Shown in pieces: positions 18,571-27,853 of a DNA stretch of 64,000 nt. The stretch is from positions 108,991 to 172,990 of the forward strand of contig JAFDVW010000012.1 of assembly GCA_018268755.1 (NCBI GenBank), written 5' to 3'. The DNA is from Acidobacteriota bacterium (GTDB taxonomy: Bacteria; Acidobacteriota; Terriglobia; Terriglobales; Acidobacteriaceae). Position 1 is the stretch's first letter, and the number at the start of each line of letters is the position of its first letter. The translations under genes and the position numbers were made by a program. The notes beneath the pieces were generated by a model. The model ran no database searches and was not told the DNA's origin. It saw only the letters and a program-made list of their open reading frames with translations.

Positions 18571-19149
18571 TTATTTCCCATCTTCTGAGAGACTTAGCAA
18601 ATTTTCGCCGATTTCCCCCTCTTGACAAGGTTTTTCCGCGGCCCGCGGCGTGGCCGGTAACCGCGTCAACAGACCGTCGTGCAGCAGAATCTCGCTTAGC
18701 TTGTCGAGCGTTTCCGGGTAGCGCCGGCCCACCGTGCGCCGCCAGCAGCCCAGAAGCTGTGCCGCCTCGTCCTGCGAATATTCCTGTAACGCGATCTTCC
18801 CGATCAGGGCCCGCTCAAAATCATCGAGCCGCTCCAGGCAGGCTTCCATATCGTGGACAAAAATCACTGCGTCTTCGAATGTCCCCACCCGGTAGGAAGT
18901 GACCCGCGCCCGAAAGACTTCTCTACCCAGCAAAGAGGGAAGCCGGCCTACTTCCACTGAAATGCGAAAATATCTTCGCAGCAGGGCGACGGTGCGGTCG
19001 CGATACAGCCAGAGATCAGGATCATAGCTCCCCGCCGTGCCCGGGTCCGTCTCCAGTTCTTCGGGGAGAGACGAGGCATTCTGCGGAAGCATGCCGTCCA
19101 CGTTTTCCCCGGGAAGGCCAGTGCCTGAGAGCGGTTGGCCGGGGTTCAT
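18571..19149 (-). CDS. Sigma-70 region 4-like HTH protein
   Basis: 192 residues from the ATG at 19149, preceded by AAAGGAGG; the upstream 65-residue extension is not convincing. The C-terminal half (ERALIGKIALQEYSQDEAAQ, then LLGCWRRTVGRRYPETLDKL) forms a helix-turn-helix like sigma-70 region 4 or phage late-gene regulators of the ArpU/sigma-like kind. The N-terminal ~75 residues are low-complexity. It overlaps the zinc-ribbon gene by 4 nt (ATGA), indicating translational coupling. It probably activates late phage genes. A strong terminator follows. Confidence 0.6.
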   Translation of the reverse strand: MNPGQPLSGTGLPGENVDGMLPQNASSLPEELETDPGTAGSYDPDLWLYRDRTVALLRRYFRISVEVGRLPSLLGREVFRARVTSYRVGTFEDAVIFVHDMEACLERLDDFERALIGKIALQEYSQDEAAQLLGCWRRTVGRRYPETLDKLSEILLHDGLLTRLPATPRAAEKPCQEGEIGENLLSLSEDGK

Positions 19150-19385
19150 ACCCTGCCTCCTTTGCCGTAGATGATCTGCAAGGCGGGTCGCGCGCCCTCG
19201 GCGGCCGGTCGCAGCACCGGCAAACGTGCTCGTGTCCGCCGCTTGCGGGGGAACGGCAGGCACGCCATCTCCGTTGCGCAGGGCGCGCAGTAGGGTACTA
19301 GCGAGCCTTGCGGCCGCAACCACAGCCCGCCGCAGCGTTCGCAATATTTGAGCTCCAGATGGATGACTTCACCATGGTTTTCCAT
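19146..19385 (-). CDS. Small zinc-ribbon protein
   Basis: 79 residues from the ATG at 19385, with AGAGGAGG upstream. Two Cys pairs, CERCGGLW and YCAPCATE, form a treble-clef or zinc-ribbon fold in the first ~40 residues; the tail is basic (PRKRRTRARL). Its stop overlaps the start of the HTH gene by 4 nt, so the two are made together. A DNA- or RNA polymerase-binding regulatory role is plausible for such phage proteins but is not shown. Confidence 0.6.
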   Translation of the reverse strand: MENHGEVIHLELKYCERCGGLWLRPQGSLVPYCAPCATEMACLPFPRKRRTRARLPVLRPAAEGARPALQIIYGKGGRV

Positions 19386-19414
19386 CGTGCCTCCTCTTTC
19401 GTGCGCCAAAAAGA

Positions 19415-19451
19415 ACGAGCCCTGCGCCGATCACTCGGTCACAGGGCTCGT
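19415..19451 (-). terminator. Rho-independent terminator between the orphan and zinc-ribbon genes
   Basis: A perfect 10-bp stem (19415-19424 with 19442-19451, 17-nt loop), then TTCTTTTT on the minus strand. It would end the 71-codon gene upstream (19511-19726). The plus strand side also has a T-rich tail. Confidence 0.65.
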
Positions 19452-19510
19452 TTCTCTTACGATGGCCTGTTGGACTATTTAATTGAGGGACAGGAACGTT
19501 TCCTTGGCGG

Positions 19511-19726
19511 CTACGCCTCGCGCCGCTGTCGGAAGTACCCTTCTTCATAGCCGGATTTCAGGACGCGGCCATTTTGCACCACTACACTGAGCCGGCCGGT
19601 AAATTGCAGAGATTGCAGCAAACGTTCCATGGCGGACGAGAGCACTTCCGCGGACCTCACCTTGCGGCGGAACTCCACGAAGCTGGTCTCGTCGTTCTGC
19701 TTTTCACCTGCTGAGTCGCTGACCAT
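19511..19726 (-). CDS. Small hypothetical protein divergent from the repressor
   Basis: 71 residues, charged and mostly helical: VEFRRKVRSAEVLSSAMERL, then a short beta segment GRLSVVVQNGRVLKSGYEEG. It lies head-to-head with the S24 repressor gene, where a Cro-like or early regulator would be found in a lambdoid layout, but no HTH is obvious. Its own terminator follows. Unrecognised family. Confidence 0.5.
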   Translation of the reverse strand: MVSDSAGEKQNDETSFVEFRRKVRSAEVLSSAMERLLQSLQFTGRLSVVVQNGRVLKSGYEEGYFRQRREA

Positions 19727-19828
19727 GACGTCTTTCTCCTGGGGAGGGCTATGGCGGCCATCGTATAACCGGCCCTAGGGCCCGTCAAGAACTATATTTG
19801 CTTAAAGCTGTAGCAGACACAAAATAAA

Positions 19829-19857
19829 TAGCAAAAAGCTAATCAAAATGTTATAGT
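19829..19857 (+). promoter_or_regulatory. Repressor promoter and candidate operator
   Basis: TATAGT at 19852-19857 is a good -10 and lies only 6 nt before the GTG of the repressor, so the mRNA would be leaderless or nearly so, as for lambda cI. The -35 zone coincides with a palindrome, TAGC-AAAAA-GCTA (19829-19841), in an A-rich region. This is a plausible operator for autoregulation. No Shine-Dalgarno precedes the GTG. Confidence 0.5.
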
Positions 19858-19863
19858 GGGGGC

Positions 19864-20580
19864 GTGAAATTCCGGACTTTGCAGGAAAATCTCCGCAAAG
19901 CTCTTTGCGCACGTATCCAGGAGGGCGAACTGACCGGCCTGCGCCTGGCGGAACAGACCGGCTTCAAGCAGGCGCACATTTCCAATTTCCTCAACCGTAA
20001 GCGGGGCTTGAGCGTCGAGGGGATGGACCGGGTCCTCAACGTGCAGCGCCTTTCTGTCCTGGACCTGCTCGACCCCGGCGAAATTAATGAGCGCGCCAGC
20101 ATTCTGCCCAGCAGCGACGATGAATTTGAAAATGTCCCGCTGGCCGAGGCCCACGTGGTGGCGGCGGATCCTCTGATTGCGCGCAGGAAGGTCAAGGAAA
20201 TCCTGAAGTTCAAGAAGAGCTTTCTGCGTAAGCTCCGCCCGGAAATGGATGAGGCTCGTTCCCGTTGGGAACGCTTCGTGTTGGTCCGCATCGACGCCCG
20301 CGATGGCATGAGCATGTATCCTCGCCTTCTCCCCGGGGCCACCGCCTTGATCGATCGCCACTACAACGCCTTGAAGCCTTACCGCAAGGGCGAGTCCAAT
20401 ATGTATGCCGTCCTGCGCGACAAAAGCTGTGTCATTAAATACGTGGAGGCCGCCGGACGCCATCTCATCCTGCGCCCGCACAACAATGCCTATCCGGTGG
20501 AGATCTTGCCCATGGAAGAAGGTAAAGATGCCGGCGATTACCTGATTGGGCGGGTCTGCTATGTAGGGGTGGAAACCTAG
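19864..20580 (+). CDS. Phage-type repressor: HTH plus S24 (LexA-like) domain
   Basis: 238 residues from a GTG. Residues ~24-60 form a Cro/CI-type HTH (LRLAEQTGFKQAHISNFLN). The C-terminal domain has the S24 pattern: Ser150 in DGMSMYPRLLPG and Lys192 in SCVIKYVEAAG, the catalytic dyad of LexA/CI proteins. An Ala-Gly or Cys-Gly cleavage site between the domains is not obvious, so self-cleavage on DNA damage is uncertain. It transcribes away from the phage cluster and is the likely lysogeny or silencing regulator. Its stop codon directly abuts that of the convergent SulP gene. Confidence 0.85.
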   Translation: MKFRTLQENLRKALCARIQEGELTGLRLAEQTGFKQAHISNFLNRKRGLSVEGMDRVLNVQRLSVLDLLDPGEINERASILPSSDDEFENVPLAEAHVVAADPLIARRKVKEILKFKKSFLRKLRPEMDEARSRWERFVLVRIDARDGMSMYPRLLPGATALIDRHYNALKPYRKGESNMYAVLRDKSCVIKYVEAAGRHLILRPHNNAYPVEILPMEEGKDAGDYLIGRVCYVGVET

Positions 20581-22290
20581 TTACTTCTTCAGCGTCGGTT
20601 CGATCTGCTCGAAGACTTCTTCGGCGCGGCGCAGCGCTTCCTGCACGTTGGGGCAGATATTTCTTCGCCCAATAACTTCTTCAAACTCCGCCTGCCGGAT
20701 TAGTTCGGCCGGCTGTTGCCGCGCCCCGCACAAGATCAGGGTGCGCTGCGTGGCCTGCAGCTGTTTGGCGACTTCCTCCAGCGCGAACAATCCCGTGGCG
20801 TCAATGGCCGTCATATTGCGCAGCCGGATGATGACGACCGGCGGCAATTCATGCATCTTTTCTGTGACCGCCGAAATTTTGTCCGTTGACCCGAACAGAA
20901 ACGGCCCATGGATGCGGAAAATCGTCGCATAGTAAGGAATGTCCTTGTCCTGCAGGATGTGCATGCGGCCGTCTTCAATGTAGTCCTCCGTGACCTGAGA
21001 GACGGTGGTCGTACTGGCCACCCGGCCAATAAACAGCAGTGCCGCCAGAATCATTCCCGCTTCCACGGCCACGGTCAAATCCGCAAACACGGTCAGCCCA
21101 AAGGTGACGATCCAGACGCTGATGTCGGTCTTGGTCAGCTTCAAAAGCTGCGGAATCTCCCGCCACTCGCCCATGTTGTAGGAGACCACCATAAGGATCC
21201 CCGCCAGCGCCGCCATGGGGATGTAGCTGGCTAAGGGCGCAGCAAACAACAGCACGCAAAGCAGCGTAAGCGCATGCACCATGCCGGCCACCGGAGATTG
21301 CGCGCCGGCGCGAATATTGGTCGCCGTCCGCGCGATGGCCCCGGTCGCGGGCAGGCCGCCGAACATCGGGGAAATCATGTTGGCCACACCTTGCGCCATC
21401 AATTCCACATTGGGGTTGTGACGGTCATTGCTCATGCGGTCCGCCACTACTGCCGACATCAGGGATTCAATGGCCCCCAGCATGGCCACGGTAAACGCCG
21501 GCCCCAACAGTCCATGGATGAGGTCCACCCGAAATTGCGGGATCTGCCAGTGCGGCAGGCCGCTGGGAATTCCTCCGAAACGCGAGCCGATAGTCTCCAC
21601 CGGCAGCTTGAGCCAATAGGCAACCACCGTCGCTCCCAGCATGGCCAGGATGGCTCCCGGAATGCGGTTGGAAATCAGGCGGCAAATCAGCATCACAGCC
21701 ACTGTGGCCGCGGCCAGCAGGGTGGCCCGCCATGAAAATGTGGGGAAGGCGCCGGCCAGCGCCTTCATGCGCAGCCAGAACTCCCCCGGAACCTTTTCCA
21801 GATGCAGTCCAAAAAAGTCTTTGATCTGCGTGCTGGCGATGAGAATCGCGATGCCGTTGGTGAATCCAATGACCACCGGGCGGGGAATGTACTTAACGGC
21901 TGAGCCCATACCGGTGACGCCCAGAATGATCAGTAGCACCCCCGCCATCACCGTGCACATGAACAGCCCGTCCACGCCGTGGGCGGCAATGATGCCGGCC
22001 ACCACCACCACAAAAGCGCCGGTAGGCCCGCCGATTTGGGTCTTGGATCCCCCCAGCGCCGAAATCAGAAACCCGGTGACCACGGCGCAATAAATTCCCG
22101 CCTGCGGCGTCAGGCCGGAAGCGATGGCGAAGGCCATGGCCAGGGGCAAGGCCACTAGGCCTACCGTGATCCCGGCGATCACATCATGGGTGAATTTGTT
22201 CAGGCTGTATTGGCGCAGGCAGAGGACAGATTTCGGCAGCCAGCGCTCGTAGGCCGAAATTGAGAAAGCATGATCCATCTTATTTTGCAT
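20581..22290 (-). CDS. SulP family anion transporter with STAS domain
   Basis: 569 residues from the ATG at 22290; a second ATG at 22278 is equally possible. The membrane part has about 12 helices with the SulP signature region (DVIAGITVGLVALPLAMAFA, then PQAGIYCAVVTGFL) and the GGPTGAF motif. The C-terminal STAS domain (~440-555; AIDATGLFALEEV) regulates transport through phospho- or nucleotide-dependent contacts. The family carries sulfate, bicarbonate, chloride or dicarboxylates across the inner membrane; the substrate here cannot be told. The coding sequence ends flush against the repressor gene with no terminator between them. It marks return to ordinary chromosomal content. Confidence 0.88.
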   Translation of the reverse strand: MQNKMDHAFSISAYERWLPKSVLCLRQYSLNKFTHDVIAGITVGLVALPLAMAFAIASGLTPQAGIYCAVVTGFLISALGGSKTQIGGPTGAFVVVVAGIIAAHGVDGLFMCTVMAGVLLIILGVTGMGSAVKYIPRPVVIGFTNGIAILIASTQIKDFFGLHLEKVPGEFWLRMKALAGAFPTFSWRATLLAAATVAVMLICRLISNRIPGAILAMLGATVVAYWLKLPVETIGSRFGGIPSGLPHWQIPQFRVDLIHGLLGPAFTVAMLGAIESLMSAVVADRMSNDRHNPNVELMAQGVANMISPMFGGLPATGAIARTATNIRAGAQSPVAGMVHALTLLCVLLFAAPLASYIPMAALAGILMVVSYNMGEWREIPQLLKLTKTDISVWIVTFGLTVFADLTVAVEAGMILAALLFIGRVASTTTVSQVTEDYIEDGRMHILQDKDIPYYATIFRIHGPFLFGSTDKISAVTEKMHELPPVVIIRLRNMTAIDATGLFALEEVAKQLQATQRTLILCGARQQPAELIRQAEFEEVIGRRNICPNVQEALRRAEEVFEQIEPTLKK

Positions 22291-22402
22291 TATGACAGAA
22301 AAATCGCACGCAGGCTGGGATCGAAGGGCAAACCAAAGTGCGGGGGCTTGGCCGGCCAAGCCCCAGAAAAATAGGAGAGAATCGCTCTTCGAGTGGAAAC
22401 GG

Positions 22403-25400
22403 TTACCAGTTGATCTTGGCGGCAAACTGCAATTGCCGGGGGTCCGCCGCGGCGGTGGATTGTCCCGCCGCACTGAATAGAGGATTCACATCTGCCACGT
22501 TGAACTTGTTGGCCAGGTTGAAGATGTCGGCCCGCAGATCCAGGTTGATGCGCTCTCCCAGGTAAATGCGCCGGGAAATACCCAGATCGTTGAACACGGT
22601 CCAGGGCCGTACCCCGCCATTGCGTTGGAAGTTGCCGTCCAGCGAGAGCAGTGTGCCATCAAAATTCGTGGCAAAACATGGTTCCTGGAAGTATCCAGTC
22701 GGCGAAAATTTGGAAGCCACGACCGTGCCGCCGCATGCGGTCGTGGGCGTGCCGGCCGGCACCACATTGGGCCGCGAGGTATTGGGCGAGAACTGGAAGT
22801 TGTCGGCGCTGGCGGTAATAATGTTGAACGGACGTCCGGAAGCGACTTCCACGATGGTGGAGAAGGTCCAGTTGCTCGCGAGCCGGCTCAGGAACCCTGT
22901 GCCGGAGAGTTTGCCCGTCTGGTACATGCCACTGAACACCAGCCGGTGCCGCTGATCGAACAATGACGTCGACCGTTCCCGGCTGGGATAAAAACTGTCC
23001 TGCGGCGCCAACGGCGACTGCAGGTCGGTGGAATCGTCAATCGCGTGTGACCAGGTGTAAGAAGCCAGAAAATCATAGTGAGCGCCGAAACGTTTCCGCA
23101 GGTTCGCCGTGAATCCATGGTAGATCGAGCTGCCGTTGGAATAGTTGGCGTCCATATCACTGAAAGGCACGCAGCCACTCAAGGTGGTGGGATCGCAACT
23201 GGCATTCAGTCCCGCCGCTTGCAGCACTTGTTGCGCCAGGCCCACGCAATCCCCGCCGCCCGATCCGAGATAAGCCGCTGCAATGGACGGGTTCAATCCC
23301 GAGGGGCGAAAGAAGTTCACCAAAGCCGCGGGCACATACGCGCCTCCGGCGCCAATGCCACAGCCGCTGACAAATAACGGATTGTCGGTGGGCGCCGCCG
23401 CACCGTCCGCCACGGCCGCCTGCCAGTTCTTCACCAGCAAATCGCCGCGTGTGGTGTTGGCATTGATGGGACGATTCAGATGGCGTCCTCCGTTGTAGTT
23501 ATAGGCCAGGCTCAGGCTCATGTTGTGGCCCAGGTCCTGTTCGAAGGTGAAGTTGACCTGTTGCGAATAGGCGTACACAAAGCCCTTGGCCTGGGGATAT
23601 CCGAAGGGCTGAAATCCCAGTGGGAAGAAGGTCGAAGGGTTCAGATAGTTCTGATTGATGAACAGCGAATTGGGAAAGAAGGCGTCGAAACGCTGTTCAT
23701 TCGGCAAATACCCCAGATTGGCCACGGGCAGACAGGTGTTCTGCGTCAGGATGCCTTGAAAAATGTTGGTGGCGTTCAAACTGGTGGGGCCCGGTGTGCT
23801 GGAGTCGCTGCATGGCGCGCCCCCGGCGAATAACAGCTGGCCGCTCTTCGATCCGTCCGAGGCATCACCCAGGAAATACAACCCCAGCAAGGGATGGTCA
23901 TAGAACAGACCGTACGACGCACGAAATACACTCTTGCCATCGCCGTGCGGGTCCCAGGCCAGGCCGATGCGTGGCTGAATATTGTTCTTATCGGTGGCAA
24001 TTCCTTTTTGCAGCCCCAGCTGGTTATAGGCGGCCTCTGCCAGCGCATTGGGTTTGCTCAGCTGGGGAGGAAATTCAATGTCGTAACGCACCCCGTAATT
24101 GAGCGTCAGGTTGTGCTTCATGCGCCACGAGTCTTGCCAGAACATCCCCAGCGGCTTGTTCTGGAATGAGTCTTGCGGATTGCCGATGCCTTGCACCAGC
24201 GTGCTGGGAATGCCCAATCCATAGGCTTGCAGCCCGGTGAAGCCGGGGAAGCCGGGACATAGTGATCCGGGCAGGGAATTCTCTTCGCACAAATTCGCGA
24301 AGCCCAGACTGCTGGAATCGAGCGCGCTGAAGTTGTATACGCCGCCGTAGTTCACCGTGAAGGTGGCAGTCACGGGGATGTAATTGAAATCCACGCCCAG
24401 TTTTAGGTTGTGGCGGCCCCGGGACCAGGAGAAATTGTCGGTGAACTGATAGCGCCCTTCCGTTCGCTGAATATAGGAATAGGGTTCCCGGCCCACAAAG
24501 GCGTATCCCGCGATGTTGGAAGCCACGGTCGATCCGCCGGGTGCGTCGGAATAGAAATACTGCAAGCCGCGCCGGGCGTACTGGAAGCGCAGTTCGTTGA
24601 CTTTGTTGTTGCCGATCGTCCAGGTGTCCTGCGCGACCCCCGCCACATCACGATAGGTCTGTTGCGACGTCCGTGAGTAGGCGTTTTGCCCAAAGGTCTG
24701 GTTTTGTCCGTTGACCTGAATTCCCGTCACCGTGCTGGGGCTGACATTGGCGCGCAGCGTCAGCCGATGGCTCGTCGTCAGGTTATGGTCCAGGCGCAGG
24801 GAGTACAGGCTGGTACCCTCAAATACCGGATAGTTTCCCGATTGCGGGGCCAAGCCGAGAAACGAGCCGGGCAGCCCGTTACACAGAAAATTCGGCGCGC
24901 CTACGTTACAAGAAGACATAAACTGCGCCAGCGGATTGCTGCCGTTGCCGGGAACGGGGACCAGGGTTCCTTGCAGGGCCGCGAAAGACGCCGGATACGC
25001 TCCATGCAGCGCGACCCCGGACGAACCCCCCACAAATGCCGCGTACAACGCTGCTTCCTGGGCATATCCCGAGGCCAAAGCAGGGCTGATGCCACCCAGA
25101 GTTTGCAGCGCCCCCGGTAACCCGGCGAAGAAAGCAGCTTGCTCAGGGGTCGCCTGGATATTAAAGCCGGATCCCGAAGGCGCCCCGAACACCGGAGACA
25201 CGTCCACATCGAGCATGCCGTAGTTGTTTTGCCCGATGCTGGAAAATCCTGTCTCGTGCCGCCGCGTGACCTCGTAGGAAAAGAAATAGTATGTCTTGTT
25301 CTTCTTGATCGGCCCCCCGAATGCCGCCCCGGCCTGGACGCGCGTATAGGCGGGATCTTTCACGGTACTGAATGGGTTCACCGCCTGGAAATTCCGGTTG

Positions 25401-26170
25401 CGCAGATAGCCGAAGACATCGCCATGGAAATCGTTCGAGCCGGAGCGCGTGATGATGTTGACCACTCCGCCCGAGGCCCGGCCGTATTCCGCCGCGTAGC
25501 TGTTGGTAATGATCTGGAACTCCTGTACCGCTTCCTGCGAGACGGTGGAGCGCACGCCGTTCACCGAGTTGTCCACCGCGTCCGCACCGTCAACGTTCAC
25601 CAGGTTGCCGCGTCCCCGCTGCCCGCTGATGTTGAGCCCGGAAGTGGGGGCCGCTCCAATGTTGGGAGCGTTGTCCCGCACTACTTGCGAATCTGTCAGG
25701 GCAAAATTGATGTAGTTGCGTCCGTTGATCGGAAGGTTGTCGATGCGGCGCTGATCGATGGTGTTGGTGGTGGAGCTGCGGCTGGTCTCCACCAGTTCGG
25801 CTTCCGAAAGAACATTCACCACCTCTTTCCCGCCTGCGATGGCCACTGTGACAGGAAGCTCCGCCATCTGCCCCACTGTGATGACGACATTCTGTGAGGT
25901 GGCTTTCGCGAACCCGGGGGCCTCGATCATGACCGTGTACGACCCGGGAGGCAAGGCCAGGAAGCTGTATTCGCCTTGGGTGCTGTTGGAAACCGTGCGT
26001 TCCAATCCTTTGGCCGGCTCGCGCACCGTGAGGGTGGCGTTGGTTACCAGATTGCCGCTGGGGTCTTTCACGGTGACGTGCAAATCGCCGGTAGCCACAC
26101 CTTGGGCCGTACACAAGATCGCGAACCACACCATCCAGATCACGACGATCACGATGTTTCTCATAAGCAT
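22403..26170 (-). CDS. Oar-like TonB-dependent receptor with carboxypeptidase-regulatory domain
   Basis: 1,255 residues. Signal peptide ~1-22 (ends FAILCTAQG); CarboxypepD-regulatory-like beta-sandwich ~27-110 (DLHVTVKDPSGNLVTNATL, then GEYSFLALPPGSYTV); plug ~125-250 (RRIDNLPINGRNYINF, then EFQIITNSYAAEYGRASGG); then a long beta-barrel with many aromatic strands, ending in KINW, a C-terminal aromatic suited to BAM insertion. This layout matches the very numerous Oar-like receptors of acidobacteria. It imports large or scarce ligands (glycans, siderophore-like compounds) using TonB energy; ligand unknown. ATGs at 26170 and 26164 are both possible. Confidence 0.85.
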   Translation of the reverse strand: MLMRNIVIVVIWMVWFAILCTAQGVATGDLHVTVKDPSGNLVTNATLTVREPAKGLERTVSNSTQGEYSFLALPPGSYTVMIEAPGFAKATSQNVVITVGQMAELPVTVAIAGGKEVVNVLSEAELVETSRSSTTNTIDQRRIDNLPINGRNYINFALTDSQVVRDNAPNIGAAPTSGLNISGQRGRGNLVNVDGADAVDNSVNGVRSTVSQEAVQEFQIITNSYAAEYGRASGGVVNIITRSGSNDFHGDVFGYLRNRNFQAVNPFSTVKDPAYTRVQAGAAFGGPIKKNKTYYFFSYEVTRRHETGFSSIGQNNYGMLDVDVSPVFGAPSGSGFNIQATPEQAAFFAGLPGALQTLGGISPALASGYAQEAALYAAFVGGSSGVALHGAYPASFAALQGTLVPVPGNGSNPLAQFMSSCNVGAPNFLCNGLPGSFLGLAPQSGNYPVFEGTSLYSLRLDHNLTTSHRLTLRANVSPSTVTGIQVNGQNQTFGQNAYSRTSQQTYRDVAGVAQDTWTIGNNKVNELRFQYARRGLQYFYSDAPGGSTVASNIAGYAFVGREPYSYIQRTEGRYQFTDNFSWSRGRHNLKLGVDFNYIPVTATFTVNYGGVYNFSALDSSSLGFANLCEENSLPGSLCPGFPGFTGLQAYGLGIPSTLVQGIGNPQDSFQNKPLGMFWQDSWRMKHNLTLNYGVRYDIEFPPQLSKPNALAEAAYNQLGLQKGIATDKNNIQPRIGLAWDPHGDGKSVFRASYGLFYDHPLLGLYFLGDASDGSKSGQLLFAGGAPCSDSSTPGPTSLNATNIFQGILTQNTCLPVANLGYLPNEQRFDAFFPNSLFINQNYLNPSTFFPLGFQPFGYPQAKGFVYAYSQQVNFTFEQDLGHNMSLSLAYNYNGGRHLNRPINANTTRGDLLVKNWQAAVADGAAAPTDNPLFVSGCGIGAGGAYVPAALVNFFRPSGLNPSIAAAYLGSGGGDCVGLAQQVLQAAGLNASCDPTTLSGCVPFSDMDANYSNGSSIYHGFTANLRKRFGAHYDFLASYTWSHAIDDSTDLQSPLAPQDSFYPSRERSTSLFDQRHRLVFSGMYQTGKLSGTGFLSRLASNWTFSTIVEVASGRPFNIITASADNFQFSPNTSRPNVVPAGTPTTACGGTVVASKFSPTGYFQEPCFATNFDGTLLSLDGNFQRNGGVRPWTVFNDLGISRRIYLGERINLDLRADIFNLANKFNVADVNPLFSAAGQSTAAADPRQLQFAAKINW

Positions 26171-26413
26171 CTTCTTTCTGAACTCGGCGGGAGAGTCCTC
26201 TTCGGGAAGGCGAAGGCACCGGTCCTCTTGGGTAGGCTTCCGGTCTTGGGCATGGGCAAAGCCAGCGAATCTGGCCTGCGGGTTTTTACCTCAAAGTCAG
26301 GGAGGAAATCAACCGGGTGGGTACAGCCTTGGTAATCCTTGCCGGTTGCAATCTTAATAGGAAAGGCCCGGGGGCTTTGTTCTCCTCTGTATCCGACATA
26401 TACTTGGCCCGCT
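26171..26413. other. Structured intergenic leader between divergent genes
   Basis: This 243-base stretch separates the TonB receptor (minus) from the esterase (plus). Visible inverted repeats: GCCAG-5-CTGGC at 26261-26275 and CAACCGG (26310-26316) pairing with CCGGTTG (26342-26348). They suggest a folded leader RNA for one of the genes. No known riboswitch consensus was recognised and no confident promoter could be assigned. Confidence 0.4.
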
Positions 26414-27778
26414 ATGAAAGCCCCTGCAGCGTTTTGCAACAAAATCTTGTGGCTTGTGCCTGCCCTCCTTGCCTGCTCACTGGGCTCCACGGCACAGACG
26501 GCCCACAAGCTGACCGCCACGGAACTGATCGAATTGGCAAAGTCCAACCCTTCCGCCTTGCCTGCGGCGATCCCGGCCACTTTTGAGGCTAAAAAATTAG
26601 AAGAGGGTACGGCCTGGCTTGGCCATGGCGCGGATTACTTCTTCGCCATGGAGACGGCCACCAAACCGGAGTTGCTCCTGGACGGCGTTGCCGGCCCGCC
26701 GATGCAGCGCATCGCCGCTTCCGACCTTTGGTATGCCATCGTCCATCTGGAGCCGGTGGATGCCGCACATACCTTTCATTACCTCGTAGATGGCCAGAAG
26801 TTCGGCGGTTCTCTCGACCTTCCCGCCTTCGGCCCGCTTTCTTACCAACAGCCGGGCGTTCCTGCCGGGATTCTTTCTCCGAAGATCATCCACACCAGCA
26901 AAATCTATGACGGCATGAAGAGCGAGTATTGGGTGTATGTGCCCGCCCAATACGATCCCAGGGTTCCTGCTGCGCTCATGATTTTTCAGGATGGCGAAGG
27001 CTACCTCGACCGTAATGGCAGCCATCCCGCATTAAACGTCATCGACAATCTCATCACGCAAAAGAAAATCCCTGTCATGATCTGTGTCTTCATCAACCCG
27101 GGGGACATCAGCGCTTCTCCCGGCACGCCTACCTACAATTTCGTCAAGGCGTATTCCGAAAAGTGGGAGCGCAGTCTCAAGGATTCCATGCGCAGCACGC
27201 TGTATGACACCGTCAGTGATCGTTATGTCCGATTTGTGCGCGATGAAATCCTTGCCGAGGTGGGCGCAAAATACAACCTGCGTAAAGACGCCTACAGCCA
27301 TGCCATCACCGGCCTCTCTTCGGGCGGCATCTGCTCCTTCAACGCGGCCTGGCAGATGCCCGATGTTTTCAGCCGGGTCATTACCTGGATCGGGAGTTTT
27401 ACCTCCATCCAGTGGCGGGAAGACCCCGCCGTCCTCGATGGCGGCCAGGATTATCCGGAAAAAGTTCTGCGCGGTCCAAAGCGCAATATCCGTGTTTGGT
27501 TGCAGGACGGCGCAGAGGATCTGGAGAACGAACGCTACGGAGACTGGCCGCTCGCCAATCTCCGCATGGCCAACGCGCTCAAGATGCGCGAATATGATTT
27601 CCACTTTAGCTTCGGCAAGGGCACGCACAATCCTGCGCACGGAGCGGCGGAGTTTCCCCAGGAGATGATTTGGCTATGGCGGGACTATGACCCGGCCAAG
27701 TCCCAGCAGGCCTACCAGATGGACCCCACGGAAAAGGCCAAGCCCTATTTCCGGGTGGCCAGGCTCAATCGCGATTAG
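26414..27778 (+). CDS. Secreted esterase of the enterochelin-esterase (esterase D) family
   Basis: 454 residues from the ATG at 26414, which gives a clean signal peptide (MKAPAAFCNKILWLVPALLACSLGSTAQT). Residues ~40-150 form a beta-sandwich-like N-terminal domain; from ~165 an alpha/beta-hydrolase follows (EYWVYVPAQYDP; nucleophile Ser in GLSSGG; His in GKGTHNPAH near the end). Such Fes-like enzymes hydrolyse ester bonds in siderophores, acyl-sugars or feruloyl-xylan. Substrate unknown. It is followed 75 nt later by a second secreted esterase, so the pair may work together outside the cytoplasm. Confidence 0.8.
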   Translation: MKAPAAFCNKILWLVPALLACSLGSTAQTAHKLTATELIELAKSNPSALPAAIPATFEAKKLEEGTAWLGHGADYFFAMETATKPELLLDGVAGPPMQRIAASDLWYAIVHLEPVDAAHTFHYLVDGQKFGGSLDLPAFGPLSYQQPGVPAGILSPKIIHTSKIYDGMKSEYWVYVPAQYDPRVPAALMIFQDGEGYLDRNGSHPALNVIDNLITQKKIPVMICVFINPGDISASPGTPTYNFVKAYSEKWERSLKDSMRSTLYDTVSDRYVRFVRDEILAEVGAKYNLRKDAYSHAITGLSSGGICSFNAAWQMPDVFSRVITWIGSFTSIQWREDPAVLDGGQDYPEKVLRGPKRNIRVWLQDGAEDLENERYGDWPLANLRMANALKMREYDFHFSFGKGTHNPAHGAAEFPQEMIWLWRDYDPAKSQQAYQMDPTEKAKPYFRVARLNRD

Positions 27779-27853
27779 AGGGAGGCTGTGATTTTGCAGT
27801 AAAATTTCTTGGGCCCAATTTCCACGACGTCATTACTTCCACGAGGACAAGAA

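Noticed and set aside
1..20600. Complete, inducible prophage
   Set aside because: No integrase, attachment sites, tail-tube, tape-measure or lysis genes are visible, and the left end is outside the window; completeness cannot be judged.
26200..26350. c-di-GMP or glycine riboswitch
   Set aside because: A few short matches (GGCAAAGCC, GGGAGAG) occur, but core motifs are missing or out of order on both strands.
26161..26580. 139-codon minus-strand frame across the receptor leader
   Set aside because: Overlaps the start of the secreted esterase gene and contains the leader stems; no ribosome site or domain.
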